From positions 1,416,862 through 1,480,861 of the forward strand of contig NZ_FPAC01000001.1 of assembly GCF_900116105.1 (NCBI RefSeq): a stretch of 64,000 nucleotides of DNA, read 5' to 3'. This document shows positions 18,748-25,563 of this stretch, piece by piece. The position numbers and the translations under genes are program-made. This DNA is from Paenibacillus sp. 453mf. Its GTDB lineage: Bacteria > Bacillota > Bacilli > Paenibacillales > Paenibacillaceae. Under the pieces are notes generated by a model, which was given only the letters and a program-made list of their open reading frames with translations, had not been told where the DNA came from and did not search any database. The stretch's first letter is position 1, and the number at the start of each line of letters is the position of its first letter.

Positions 18748-19314
18748 ATGCTGAAAATCGCAATCGTTACTGGAAGCACCCGTCCAGGTCGTGTCAATGT
18801 CGATGTTGCAAAGTGGGTGTACAACCTCACAAAGGAACGTAAGGATGCCGAATTCGAGATTGTCGACATTGCCGATTATAACCTCCCGATGCTAGACGAA
18901 CCGATGCCGTCGTCTACCGGACAACAATACGTTCATGAGCATACAAAAGCGTGGTCGAAGAAAATCAAGAGCTTTGATGCCTACATTTTCGTGGTGCCCG
19001 AGTACAACCATGGTCTATCTGGTGCGCTCAAGAATGCTATCGACTTTTTAACTCCTGAATGGTACAACAAGGCGGCCGCTTTCGTCAGTTATGGGGGCGT
19101 TGGAGGTGTACGCGCGGTGGAGCATCTGCGAAACGTGTTGGCATCTCAACATGTTGCTACCGTTTCGGCACAAGTGATGCTCTCGCTCTTCACGGATTTT
19201 GAAAACTTCACAACGTTCAAGCCACATCCACGGCATGATGCTGAAGTAGGGCCGTTACTGGATCAAGTGATCGCCTGGGGTGGCGCTCTCAAGCCTCTCC
19301 GAACAGAGGCGTAA
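18748..19314 (+). CDS. NADPH-dependent FMN reductase
   Basis: A 188-residue flavodoxin-fold reductase of the NADPH-dependent FMN reductase / azo- and chromate-reductase family. The FMN phosphate loop is GSTRPGR at residues 8-14 and the second flavin-binding segment is PEYNHGLSGALKNAIDFL. The start has a strong ribosome binding site (AAAGGAGG). It is driven by the operator-flanked promoter of the direct repeat. A 20-base segment directly after its stop codon is also found after copy 2 of the repeat, where the gene itself is missing. Confidence 0.93.
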   Translation: MLKIAIVTGSTRPGRVNVDVAKWVYNLTKERKDAEFEIVDIADYNLPMLDEPMPSSTGQQYVHEHTKAWSKKIKSFDAYIFVVPEYNHGLSGALKNAIDFLTPEWYNKAAAFVSYGGVGGVRAVEHLRNVLASQHVATVSAQVMLSLFTDFENFTTFKPHPRHDAEVGPLLDQVIAWGGALKPLRTEA

Positions 19315-19333
19315 CCGGGTTTCAAGCACCTAA
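19314..19333. repeat. 20-bp motif shared with 21259-21278
   Basis: The twenty bases beginning ACCGGGTTTC at the FMN reductase stop codon are identical to 21259-21278, where they directly follow copy 2 of the promoter repeat. This ties the two loci together as duplicates differing by loss of the gene. Confidence 0.85.
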
Positions 19334-19407
19334 TTGAAGGAGCAAGGTAACCCCAAAAAGTGAAGAACAGCTAACGAAGCAAATTCCGAATGCTTTTCGG
19401 GGACCCT

Positions 19408-19683
19408 GGATAAGCTAGAAAAGGCTTGGGTGCTAGGAGCCGAAGAAGGACGCCCGCAAACGGCGAAATGCCTCGGGGAAGGTAGTAAGCACACATCGAT
19501 CCGAGGATGAATGGGGGAACCCAGCAGCGATAACACGCACTGGAGGCCCGAACCCACGAATGTTGAAAAAATAATTCGAGGATGAGTTGGGGTAGGGAAG
19601 AGATTTCAATCGAACTCGGAGAAAGTTGGTTCTCCCCGAGATAGCTATAGGGCTAGCCTAAAATAAGAGTATGGAGGTAGATC
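19408..19683 (+). rRNA. Rearranged fragment of 23S rDNA (non-functional)
   Basis: This segment resembles two separate parts of bacterial 23S rRNA joined together. 19408-19527 matches the 5' end of domain I (AAGCTAGAAAAGG, TGCTAGGAGCCGAAGAAGGA, TGCCTCGGGGA, GATCC, AATGGGGGAACCC). 19536-19683 matches the domain II region near E. coli position 780-860 (TGGAGGCCCGAACCCACG, TGTTGAAAAA, GGATGAG, CAATCGAACTCGGAGA, TTGGTTCTCCCCGA, TAGGGCTAGCCT, GGAGGTAGA). About 650 nt of normal 23S between them is missing. The tail GGAGGTAG lies six bases before the SDR start codon. The match was made from memory of 23S sequence. Confidence 0.75.
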
Positions 19684-19686
19684 ATT

Positions 19687-20544
19687 ATGACTTCAAACAA
19701 AACACTTGTCGCCGCCGTAACCGGTGCAGGAAGAGGGCTCGGACGAGAGCTCGCTCTTGCCCTCGCGGCGAAAAATTACCGCGTTTTCGGCACAGCAAGA
19801 TCGCAGACCGAAATCGATGAGTTGAAGGAAGCGACCGACGGTGCCGTCCAGCTCTCCCTCTGTGACATCACCGATGAACCTGCCGTCAAGCGCTGGACGC
19901 AGTCCGTCGTTTCGCAGACCGGCGGCGAACTGGATCTTCTTATCAACAACGCCGGCATCCTTTCCCCGGGGCCGGTGGAGTTCGTGCCACTTGGCGAAGT
20001 CCGGCGGGAGTTCGAGGTAAATGTGATCGGCTCCCTTTCAGTCATCAACAACTTCCTGCCGGCGCTGCGTAAAGCGCGGGGACGGATCGTTCAGATCAGC
20101 ACCATCACCGCGCGCCTGCCGTTGCCGTTCAACGGGCCGTCTGGGGCGTCAAAAGCCGCGATCGAAGCCTTTGCGACTGTTTATCGCGCAGAACTCAAGC
20201 CGTTCGGTGTGGATGTCGTGGTCGTGGCCCCCGGCAACCTCAATACGACCGGATCGGTGACGAGTGCAGCCGCCCTTGCAAAATTCTCGAAAGAGATGAC
20301 GCCCGAACAGCGTGAACTCTATGGAGAGAATTTCGATAAGTACGCGGCCATGTTCAACGAGATGCAAGCCAATGGCCTCGACCCGGTCATTGCCGCGAAC
20401 CAGATCATCGCCATTTCAGAGCAGACGCCTGCGCCTGCCTATGCGACTGTCGGGCCCGATGCGGAACAGTTCATTCGGGTCGTTCGCGAGAAATCCGACG
20501 CCGAGCAGGACAAGTTCCGGCTCAATCTGTTCGGGCTGAACTGA
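19687..20544 (+). CDS. SDR family oxidoreductase lacking the catalytic Tyr
   Basis: A 285-residue short-chain dehydrogenase/reductase. The cofactor loop is TGAGRGLG (residues 13-20), followed by NNAG and the catalytic-region Ser (QISTITAR). In the expected YxxxK position the sequence is SGASK, so the usual proton-donating Tyr is replaced by Ser although Lys remains. The gene is GC- and CGC/GCG-rich, unlike its neighbours, suggesting transfer from a high-GC bacterium, perhaps a proteobacterium. Its ribosome binding site is the GGAGGTAG at the end of the 23S-like segment. It is followed 37 nt later by an NTF2-like gene of the same composition. Confidence 0.9.
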   Translation: MTSNKTLVAAVTGAGRGLGRELALALAAKNYRVFGTARSQTEIDELKEATDGAVQLSLCDITDEPAVKRWTQSVVSQTGGELDLLINNAGILSPGPVEFVPLGEVRREFEVNVIGSLSVINNFLPALRKARGRIVQISTITARLPLPFNGPSGASKAAIEAFATVYRAELKPFGVDVVVVAPGNLNTTGSVTSAAALAKFSKEMTPEQRELYGENFDKYAAMFNEMQANGLDPVIAANQIIAISEQTPAPAYATVGPDAEQFIRVVREKSDAEQDKFRLNLFGLN

Positions 20545-20581
20545 ACAATTTTACCTCAATTTCATAAAAGGAGAAACTACC

Positions 20582-21058
20582 ATGAATAAGAATACCATTA
20601 TTGAGCTTGTCGATACGAACGATCCCAAGGCCGTTCGCAACAAAAATAACCTTCTCGATTGCTATGACATGATCATCAACAAGAAGCAGGCGATGGAAGG
20701 CGCCATGAAATACGTCACCGAAGACTATATCCAGCACAATCCGCTCCTTGCGGATGGGGCGAAAGGGCTCGGTGAATGGTTTGAGAACCTCCACAAGGAA
20801 CGGCCGCATGCTCGTGTGGTGGTGCACAAGATCGTCGCCATTGGCGACTATCTGTTTGCGCATGTCAATTTTCTGAACTTCCTGAACGACGACCCGGACG
20901 ATACGGGCATCGCTGTTGTCGATATGTGGAAGGTGCGCGAGGACGGGATGATGGTTGAGCACTGGGACGTCTTGCAAGTCATCGGCGATCCGAAAACCAA
21001 CTCCGCTCCGTGGTTCGGACCGAACATCCCCGCCAATAACAACAACGGCGTGATGTAA
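20582..21058 (+). CDS. NTF2-like/SnoaL-type protein
   Basis: A 158-residue protein of the NTF2-like superfamily, of the SnoaL-like polyketide-cyclase/predicted hydrolase group. Recognisable segments are AMKYVTEDYIQHNPLLADGAKGLGEWF, VHKIVAIGDYLFAHVNF and VVDMWKVREDGMMVEHWDVLQ. Members fold as a small alpha+beta cone and often accompany SDR enzymes. The ribosome binding site AAAGGAGA precedes the start. High GC and the adjacency suggest it was transferred together with the SDR gene. Confidence 0.9.
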   Translation: MNKNTIIELVDTNDPKAVRNKNNLLDCYDMIINKKQAMEGAMKYVTEDYIQHNPLLADGAKGLGEWFENLHKERPHARVVVHKIVAIGDYLFAHVNFLNFLNDDPDDTGIAVVDMWKVREDGMMVEHWDVLQVIGDPKTNSAPWFGPNIPANNNNGVM

Positions 21059-21078
21059 GGCCGACCAGACGGTACGCA

Positions 21079-21256
21079 ATATCCAGGGAAAATAAATCTA
21101 ACCCCTTTTTTCGAACTCGAATGTTGAGAGGTTATGAACTGCGAACATCATCTGCGTAACAGAAACAGAAACAGAAACTACATTTGCACAGAATCAGTAT
21201 TTATGCTAAACTGATTCTGTGCTTATTCGGTAACAGGGCACAGCTTGTGGAAGACG
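21079..21256. repeat. Direct repeat copy 2
   Basis: Second copy of the promoter-bearing repeat at 18551-18723, with one extra CAGAAA unit. It is followed by the 20-bp motif seen after the FMN reductase gene, with the gene itself absent. Confidence 0.9.
21184..21222 (+). promoter_or_regulatory. Promoter embedded in a 12-bp inverted repeat (copy 2)
   Basis: Identical inverted-repeat arms to copy 1 (21186-21197 and 21211-21222), with the same spacing and the same promoter-like hexamers. No open reading frame follows on this strand before the IS66-like element, so this promoter appears orphaned. Confidence 0.55.
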
Positions 21257-21392
21257 ACACCGGGTTTCAAGCACCTAAAATACGTAGAGTTGAAGGTGGT
21301 CCTTGCTCGTTATTTTCGATCCACATGTAGTCTCGCAGAACTAACGTAAGCGTTTAAAAGTCCCCACCTATGTGATGGGGACTTTTGCTACG

Positions 21393-21542
21393 CTAGGACT
21401 GTGATGGTTGCGGTACAGAGGCAGACCGGATCTGCTCTTCGTACCATATCACCTTGGCGGTCAGTTCTGCGACCTGCGTGTGGAGCTTCATGTTCTGCTC
21501 CTGCAATTGTTTGATTGTATCGGGGATGACGATGTTCTTCAT
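21393..21542 (-). pseudogene. IS66 transposase (TnpC) N-terminal stub
   Basis: A 49-residue reading frame whose heptad-like start (IKQLQEQNMKLHTQVAEL) and WYEEQIR motif match the N-terminal leucine-zipper region of IS66 transposases, which normally continue for about 450 more residues. Here the frame stops after QPSQS, next to the element's terminal repeat. Confidence 0.6.
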
Positions 21543-21545
21543 ACT

Positions 21546-21641
21546 TTATTCATTCGACACATCCGGACAAGGATTCGTCCCGCTATTTTGATATTGGGTG
21601 ATGCGCTTCATCCATTGCTGACGAAGTTTCTCTTTATCCAT
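21546..21641 (-). pseudogene. IS66 accessory protein (TnpA-like) remnant
   Basis: A 31-residue frame, MDKEKLRQQWMKRITQYQNSG followed by ten residues, with an excellent AGGAGG ribosome binding site. The first half resembles the start of IS66 accessory proteins; the DNA-binding remainder is lost. The stop lies 3 nt before the TnpC stub start. Confidence 0.5.
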
Positions 21642-21788
21642 GCGCTCATCCTCCTATTTGAAGATGAGTCCATTTTCACAAGACCAGATGCGGATTAATA
21701 GTTGGGGGCTTTTTGACATTTACGAACTGCCGATGTGGGTTTCCTTGCATGGAGATGCCACGGTCGGCTTCAGGAAGGAGGGGGGAGA

Positions 21789-22217
21789 ATGCAGTTGAAC
21801 CCAAACAAGGTAGAAATCATCCCGAAACATCGATTTCGGATTGCAGCATTTGCTCTAACATGGCTGGCCATCAACCAATGTGTTCAGTCCAGTGCTGTTC
21901 TGGCAGAGACGCTTCAGATCAATGCATCTTTTCTAAGAAGAGTTTTGTTTCCGTTCGTACAAGCGGGTATGGTTGAGGCAAGGGAAGGGCGTGACGGTGG
22001 ATATGTGCTCAAAACAGATCCCACACATATTACGCTCGCTGAAATTTTTCTGATCACAAACACTGAGACAAACTCAGATTTAAATCCAACGGATCAGGAT
22101 GAAACCTGTAGCCTCTTCGATCAAGTTTTTGAAGAGATTACGGATGAGGTTGAGCAACAAATGCTTAAATCTTTACAGAAATACACCCTCGCGGACATAA
22201 TGGGCCGCATGCACTGA
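21789..22217 (+). CDS. Rrf2 family transcriptional regulator
   Basis: A 142-residue Rrf2-type regulator. The winged helix spans about residues 8-70 (FALTWLAINQCVQSSAVLAE, INASFLRRVLFPFVQAGMVEAREG) with the wing RDGGYVL. It has only Cys28 and one further Cys (ETCSLF), so a [2Fe-2S] cluster as in IscR is unlikely; a thiol switch is possible. The start at 21789 is supported by AGGAGGGGG. It lies 69 nt upstream of the pirin gene and is probably its operon partner and regulator. Confidence 0.88.
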   Translation: MQLNPNKVEIIPKHRFRIAAFALTWLAINQCVQSSAVLAETLQINASFLRRVLFPFVQAGMVEAREGRDGGYVLKTDPTHITLAEIFLITNTETNSDLNPTDQDETCSLFDQVFEEITDEVEQQMLKSLQKYTLADIMGRMH

Positions 22218-22286
22218 AGTTTGTGGGGTTGAAAGATGGAGCAAGGTACAAGTACTTGAATAATACACAGGATGGAGTGAAATTGG

Positions 22287-23114
22287 ATGCAACGGGAAAT
22301 AACGCGAGTCTGGACAGTCACGCCGGTTAAACGGAGTTCAACACATACCGCGGGAATCGTACTTGAACCCGGGCACTGGCACGAGTATGACCCCTTTTTA
22401 CTGATGGCAGAGGATTGGTTCGAGTCAGGGACTTTTAGTATGCATCCGCATCGTGGATTTGAGACTGTCACGTACATCATTGAGGGAAATCTAAGCCATT
22501 TTGATAATAAAAACGGGGCGGGCCAACTTGGGACAGGTGACGTTCAATGGATGACGGCAGGACGCGGCGTCGTTCACACGGAAGAACCCTCGCCGGGGGA
22601 AACCGTACACAGCCTTCAGCTATGGGTTAATTTACCAAGGGACAAGAAGATGACGGATCCGCGTTACCAAAACCTATTATCCTCTGAAATGCCTGTGCGC
22701 AAAGAAGAAGGAGCGCTCATTCGGGTCTTTTCAGGGTCTTCCAAAGAGGTGGTGGCGCCTACGCAAAATCACGTTCCGGTGACCATGGTTGAACTCAATC
22801 TTGAAGCAGGATCAACCGTAACGCAGGACCTTCCCGCTGACTATAATGGATTTCTTTATATCTTAGAGGGTCGTGGCATATTTGGTTCAAATGAAGTCTC
22901 AGGTGAAGCTTCTCAAGTGCTTTGGCTCGGTGAGGCTCCGGCTGATGAAGGCAGCGACGTTCTTGTACATGCAACTACAAAACTACGTGCTGTCTTGTTT
23001 GCCGGAAAGCCCGTGCGTGAGCCAGTCGTTCAATATGGACCGTTTGTCATGAATAGCCAGGCTGAAATACAACAAGCAATTAAGGACTATCAATCAGGGA
23101 AGTTCAGTCAGTGA
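22287..23114 (+). CDS. Pirin family protein
   Basis: A 275-residue bicupin of the pirin family. The metal-binding N-terminal cupin has HPHRGFETVTYI, with further ligands in the GxVQWMTAGRGVVHTEE segment. Bacterial pirins are iron proteins with quercetin 2,3-dioxygenase activity or stress roles; function cannot be fixed here. The start lacks a strong ribosome binding site (GGATGGAG is nearest). It probably forms an operon with the Rrf2 gene upstream. Confidence 0.92.
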   Translation: MQREITRVWTVTPVKRSSTHTAGIVLEPGHWHEYDPFLLMAEDWFESGTFSMHPHRGFETVTYIIEGNLSHFDNKNGAGQLGTGDVQWMTAGRGVVHTEEPSPGETVHSLQLWVNLPRDKKMTDPRYQNLLSSEMPVRKEEGALIRVFSGSSKEVVAPTQNHVPVTMVELNLEAGSTVTQDLPADYNGFLYILEGRGIFGSNEVSGEASQVLWLGEAPADEGSDVLVHATTKLRAVLFAGKPVREPVVQYGPFVMNSQAEIQQAIKDYQSGKFSQ

Positions 23115-23211
23115 TTGCATTTTGACTTCCAGATGACTTGAGCGAACATCATCGGACACACGTACCGAATACGTAGATGATGACGTACCTTTAGAACGAA
23201 TCCGATCTCCA

Positions 23212-23475
23212 GACTCTGATCGAGCTGCCGCCGAGGCTATGAGAGACATGTTCGATACAGTTTCCATGGACGGAACCGTAGTGATTGGAGAAGGAGAGAT
23301 GGATGAAGCGCCAATGCTGTATATTGGCGAACATTTGGGAACAGGGGTGCACCCGCTGTGGACCCGCTTGAGGGAGGTCGTCGCGAGCGGTCAGGCGAGC
23401 TGCCCACCGTGGTCGCCCTTGCTCCTCGTGGAACGCCGCTGAATGCACCGGACATATACTTTTTCCGCGGGCGCT
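23212..23475 (+). pseudogene. glpX: Frameshifted fragment of class II fructose-1,6-bisphosphatase
   Basis: The reading [20 protein letters not shown] and then [20 protein letters not shown] is the catalytic N-terminal region of GlpX. Near 23350 the frame shifts, after which [25 protein letters not shown] continues the same protein in another frame. The first ~35 residues and the C-terminal half are gone, so this is a decayed partial copy. A functional glpX presumably lies elsewhere. Confidence 0.8.
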
Positions 23476-23805
23476 CAGTCCAACAGTGATCTTCTCCATA
23501 AGTAACAATAAAATACGAGCTTACGAACACTTGCCTCATAATAAAACTTAAATAGTTCGTATTTATAGTGTTACACGTATCTCGGCTGTACCCGGGCTTG
23601 ATTCGCGCAAGCGGATCTGACTTCTTCAATTGACAACAAATCTTATATATGAAGAAAAGAGCTCATAATGGGCGGAAGAGGGAAAGCGTGGTTATCGCTG
23701 TAAGACAATGATATAAATGTACAGAGCCGTGATTCAGCGGCTCTTTTTCTTTTTTCTAAATGCGATGCTGGCAGATCCATGATATGAGGCTGGGCGAAAT
23801 ATGAA
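23476..23805. other. Intergenic DNA between the glpX remnant and the cnt locus
   Basis: No coding frame was recognised. It ends with a strong intrinsic terminator at 23723-23756, which insulates the cnt promoter from upstream transcription. Confidence 0.6.
23723..23756 (+). terminator. Terminator upstream of the cnt locus
   Basis: Stem AGAGCCG/CGGCTCT, 8-nt loop, followed by TTTTCTTTTTTC. Confidence 0.85.
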
Positions 23806-23834
23806 TTGACAGTATTTAGTGAAAATCATATAAT
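23806..23834 (+). promoter_or_regulatory. Consensus sigma-A promoter of cntK
   Basis: Perfect TTGACA and perfect TATAAT separated by 17 bp. The predicted transcript start, about 23841, lies just before the Zur-like box. Confidence 0.85.
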
Positions 23835-23849
23835 CATCTCAACCCAAAG

Positions 23850-23872
23850 TTAATCGTAATGTTTACAATTAA
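23850..23872. promoter_or_regulatory. Zur-type box before cntK
   Basis: An inverted repeat with left arm TTAATCGTAAT and right arm TTTACAATTAA around a central G. It matches the Bacillota Zur consensus (TCGTAAT-N-ATTACGA). Sitting directly after the predicted transcript start, bound Zur would block transcription when zinc is plentiful. Confidence 0.7.
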
Positions 23873-23888
23873 AGAGAGGGAAGTGTGG

Positions 23889-24716
23889 ATGAGGCAGGAG
23901 ATCGAATTTGTTAAATGTAATCCGACACAGAATATGACCATACTTGTTCAGACGGATCATGGGGATTGGAACTATGAGACCATTGCCTCCCAGATTATGT
24001 CCTATGATAGTATTCATGCGGAGCAGGTTGGATTCATTGAACAGCCAAGAGGCAGTGCTGCGGCTTATTTACATATGGCTGGAGGTGAATTTTGCGGTAA
24101 TGCATGTATGTCTCTGGCCGCCTATATCGCATCCAAGAAGGGAATCGGACCAAATGAGGAAGACAGGATTAACATTGAGACCTCAGGAACTGATCAATTA
24201 ATTGATTGTTTGGTTGTGAGTAATGGTGATCGGTATACCTGTGAGCTAAATATGCCTGTGCCGCTTCAGATTGAGCCCAAGACGATACATATAGGAGAAC
24301 TTGACTATCCATGTTTCTTAGTACGCTACGAGGAATCCATTCATCTCATTATGGAAGTAGATGCTATCTCCGAGAGCATTCGAAATACCGCTCAAATGAC
24401 AGCACATCTCATGGGCCTTACAGGTGATCACAAGCTTATAGGAATTCTGTTGTATGAGCCAGACGATCATAGGATGACCCCGCTCATCCATATACCTAAG
24501 CTCGAAAGCATGGTATGGGAGAGAGGCTGCGGCTCGGGTACGGCATCCATAGGAGCTTATCTGGCTTGGAGGAATAAGTCAAACATCGATATCGAGGTCG
24601 TTCAGCCTGGGGGACTTATTCATGTATCGGTTTTGTATAACAATGGTTTGTCGTATGTGATGATTAAGGGCAATGTCGAAATCGTGGCTGAAGGGAGAGC
24701 TTATATTGGTGACTGA
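23889..24716 (+). CDS. cntK: Histidine racemase CntK (opine-metallophore biosynthesis)
   Basis: A 275-residue cofactor-independent racemase of the diaminopimelate epimerase fold. The two catalytic cysteines are Cys69 (GGEFCGNA) and Cys214 (ERGCGSGTAS). Followed by nicotianamine-synthase-like and opine dehydrogenase genes, it is the histidine racemase that supplies D-His for staphylopine-type metallophores. The start at 23889 was chosen because AGAGAGGGA lies at proper distance; an in-frame ATG at 23859 overlaps the Zur box. Presence of cntK separates D-His producers (staphylopine, bacillopaline) from L-His producers (pseudopaline, yersinopine). Confidence 0.92.
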   Translation: MRQEIEFVKCNPTQNMTILVQTDHGDWNYETIASQIMSYDSIHAEQVGFIEQPRGSAAAYLHMAGGEFCGNACMSLAAYIASKKGIGPNEEDRINIETSGTDQLIDCLVVSNGDRYTCELNMPVPLQIEPKTIHIGELDYPCFLVRYEESIHLIMEVDAISESIRNTAQMTAHLMGLTGDHKLIGILLYEPDDHRMTPLIHIPKLESMVWERGCGSGTASIGAYLAWRNKSNIDIEVVQPGGLIHVSVLYNNGLSYVMIKGNVEIVAEGRAYIGD

Positions 24717-25536
24717 CGCACTTGGCAGGAACAAATCGATTACAGTGGATACACATGATTTAACTCTCGGATTGAAGGAGTATCTGGAACGATTTGAGGT
24801 CATGTCAAACAAGTATGATTCGACTACACGTTATTCACATGAACTCGAGCTATTGATCGACGAATATGCTGCATATATTACAAATCCAGCAAACCGAAGC
24901 ATGTGGGAACGGCTGGAGCCAGAAGAAGAGCTCGGCGAGCTAGTGTTGAATCTAAGAAGAAGTTCGGCCTTCTGTGTTGCGATAATGGAGAAATATCGGG
25001 CACTTAAGCTGCTAAGTGGTTCTTCTGAACAATCTGCATATTTTATAAATATCGAGAGCTGTATTGAGCAGGAATTTGGAAGCTTCCAAGTGTCGCCCGG
25101 CTCCAACGTCTTATTGGTTGGCTCCGGATCTTTTCCCATGACACCGCTCCTTATTGCCAAGAGAACGGGTGCGCAAGTCGTAGGAGTAGATATAGACCAA
25201 GAAGCTATTGATATGGGCCGTTCTGTACTGAATATCCTGGGACCAGAGTATAATATTCGTCTTGCACAGACTCCGCCAGAGGAGCTTGAATCCTTAGAGG
25301 ATTTCACGCACATCATCTTCAGCTCTACAGTAGAAGACAAGTTCAATATCATGGACCGGTTATATGAGCTGACGAGTGACCAGGTTGTGGTGGCGATGAG
25401 GTATGGTGAAGGATTGAAATCCTTGTTTAATTTTCCGCTGCAGGAAGTGGACAAGTTAAAGTGGAAGCTGGAGGAGCACGTATTACGCCCCGATCAGGTA
25501 TTTGATATTGCTCTGTATAAGAAGGTTATCTCTTAG
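24709..25536 (+). CDS. cntL: Nicotianamine-synthase-like aminobutyrate transferase CntL
   Basis: A 275-residue SAM-dependent enzyme that transfers the aminobutyrate part of SAM to the amino group of D-histidine. The SAM-binding loop is LLVGSGSFPMTPLLIAK and the acidic strand end is VVGVDIDQEA; HIIFSSTVEDKF and VVVAMRYGEGLKS are family hallmarks. The GTG at 24709 overlaps the cntK stop codon and has AGGGAGAG upstream, so coupled translation is likely; an in-frame ATG at 24673 is also possible. Second step of metallophore synthesis. Confidence 0.92.
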   Translation: MTDALGRNKSITVDTHDLTLGLKEYLERFEVMSNKYDSTTRYSHELELLIDEYAAYITNPANRSMWERLEPEEELGELVLNLRRSSAFCVAIMEKYRALKLLSGSSEQSAYFINIESCIEQEFGSFQVSPGSNVLLVGSGSFPMTPLLIAKRTGAQVVGVDIDQEAIDMGRSVLNILGPEYNIRLAQTPPEELESLEDFTHIIFSSTVEDKFNIMDRLYELTSDQVVVAMRYGEGLKSLFNFPLQEVDKLKWKLEEHVLRPDQVFDIALYKKVIS

Positions 25537-25563
25537 AAAAAGAAAGGTTTTATAGGAGGTTAT

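Larger units (their letters stand above)
21346..21723. mobile_element. Internally deleted IS66-family element
   Basis: Terminal inverted repeats of 23 bp (21346-21368 beginning GTAAGCG, and 21701-21723 ending TTTAC) agree at about 17 of 23 positions. GTAAGCG is the usual IS66 terminus. They are flanked by imperfect 8-bp direct repeats GAACTAAC and GAACTGCC, and 8-bp duplications are typical of IS66. Inside, on the minus strand, are an accessory-protein-like ORF and the N-terminal stub of a TnpC-type transposase. At 378 bp it cannot move by itself. Confidence 0.7.

Noticed and set aside
21355-21388. GTCCCC/GGGGAC hairpin as a terminator
   Set aside because: It coincides with the terminal inverted repeat of the IS66-like element and is better explained by it.
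24831-25454. 207-codon frame antisense to cntL
   Set aside because: Ser-rich shadow frame without a ribosome binding site.
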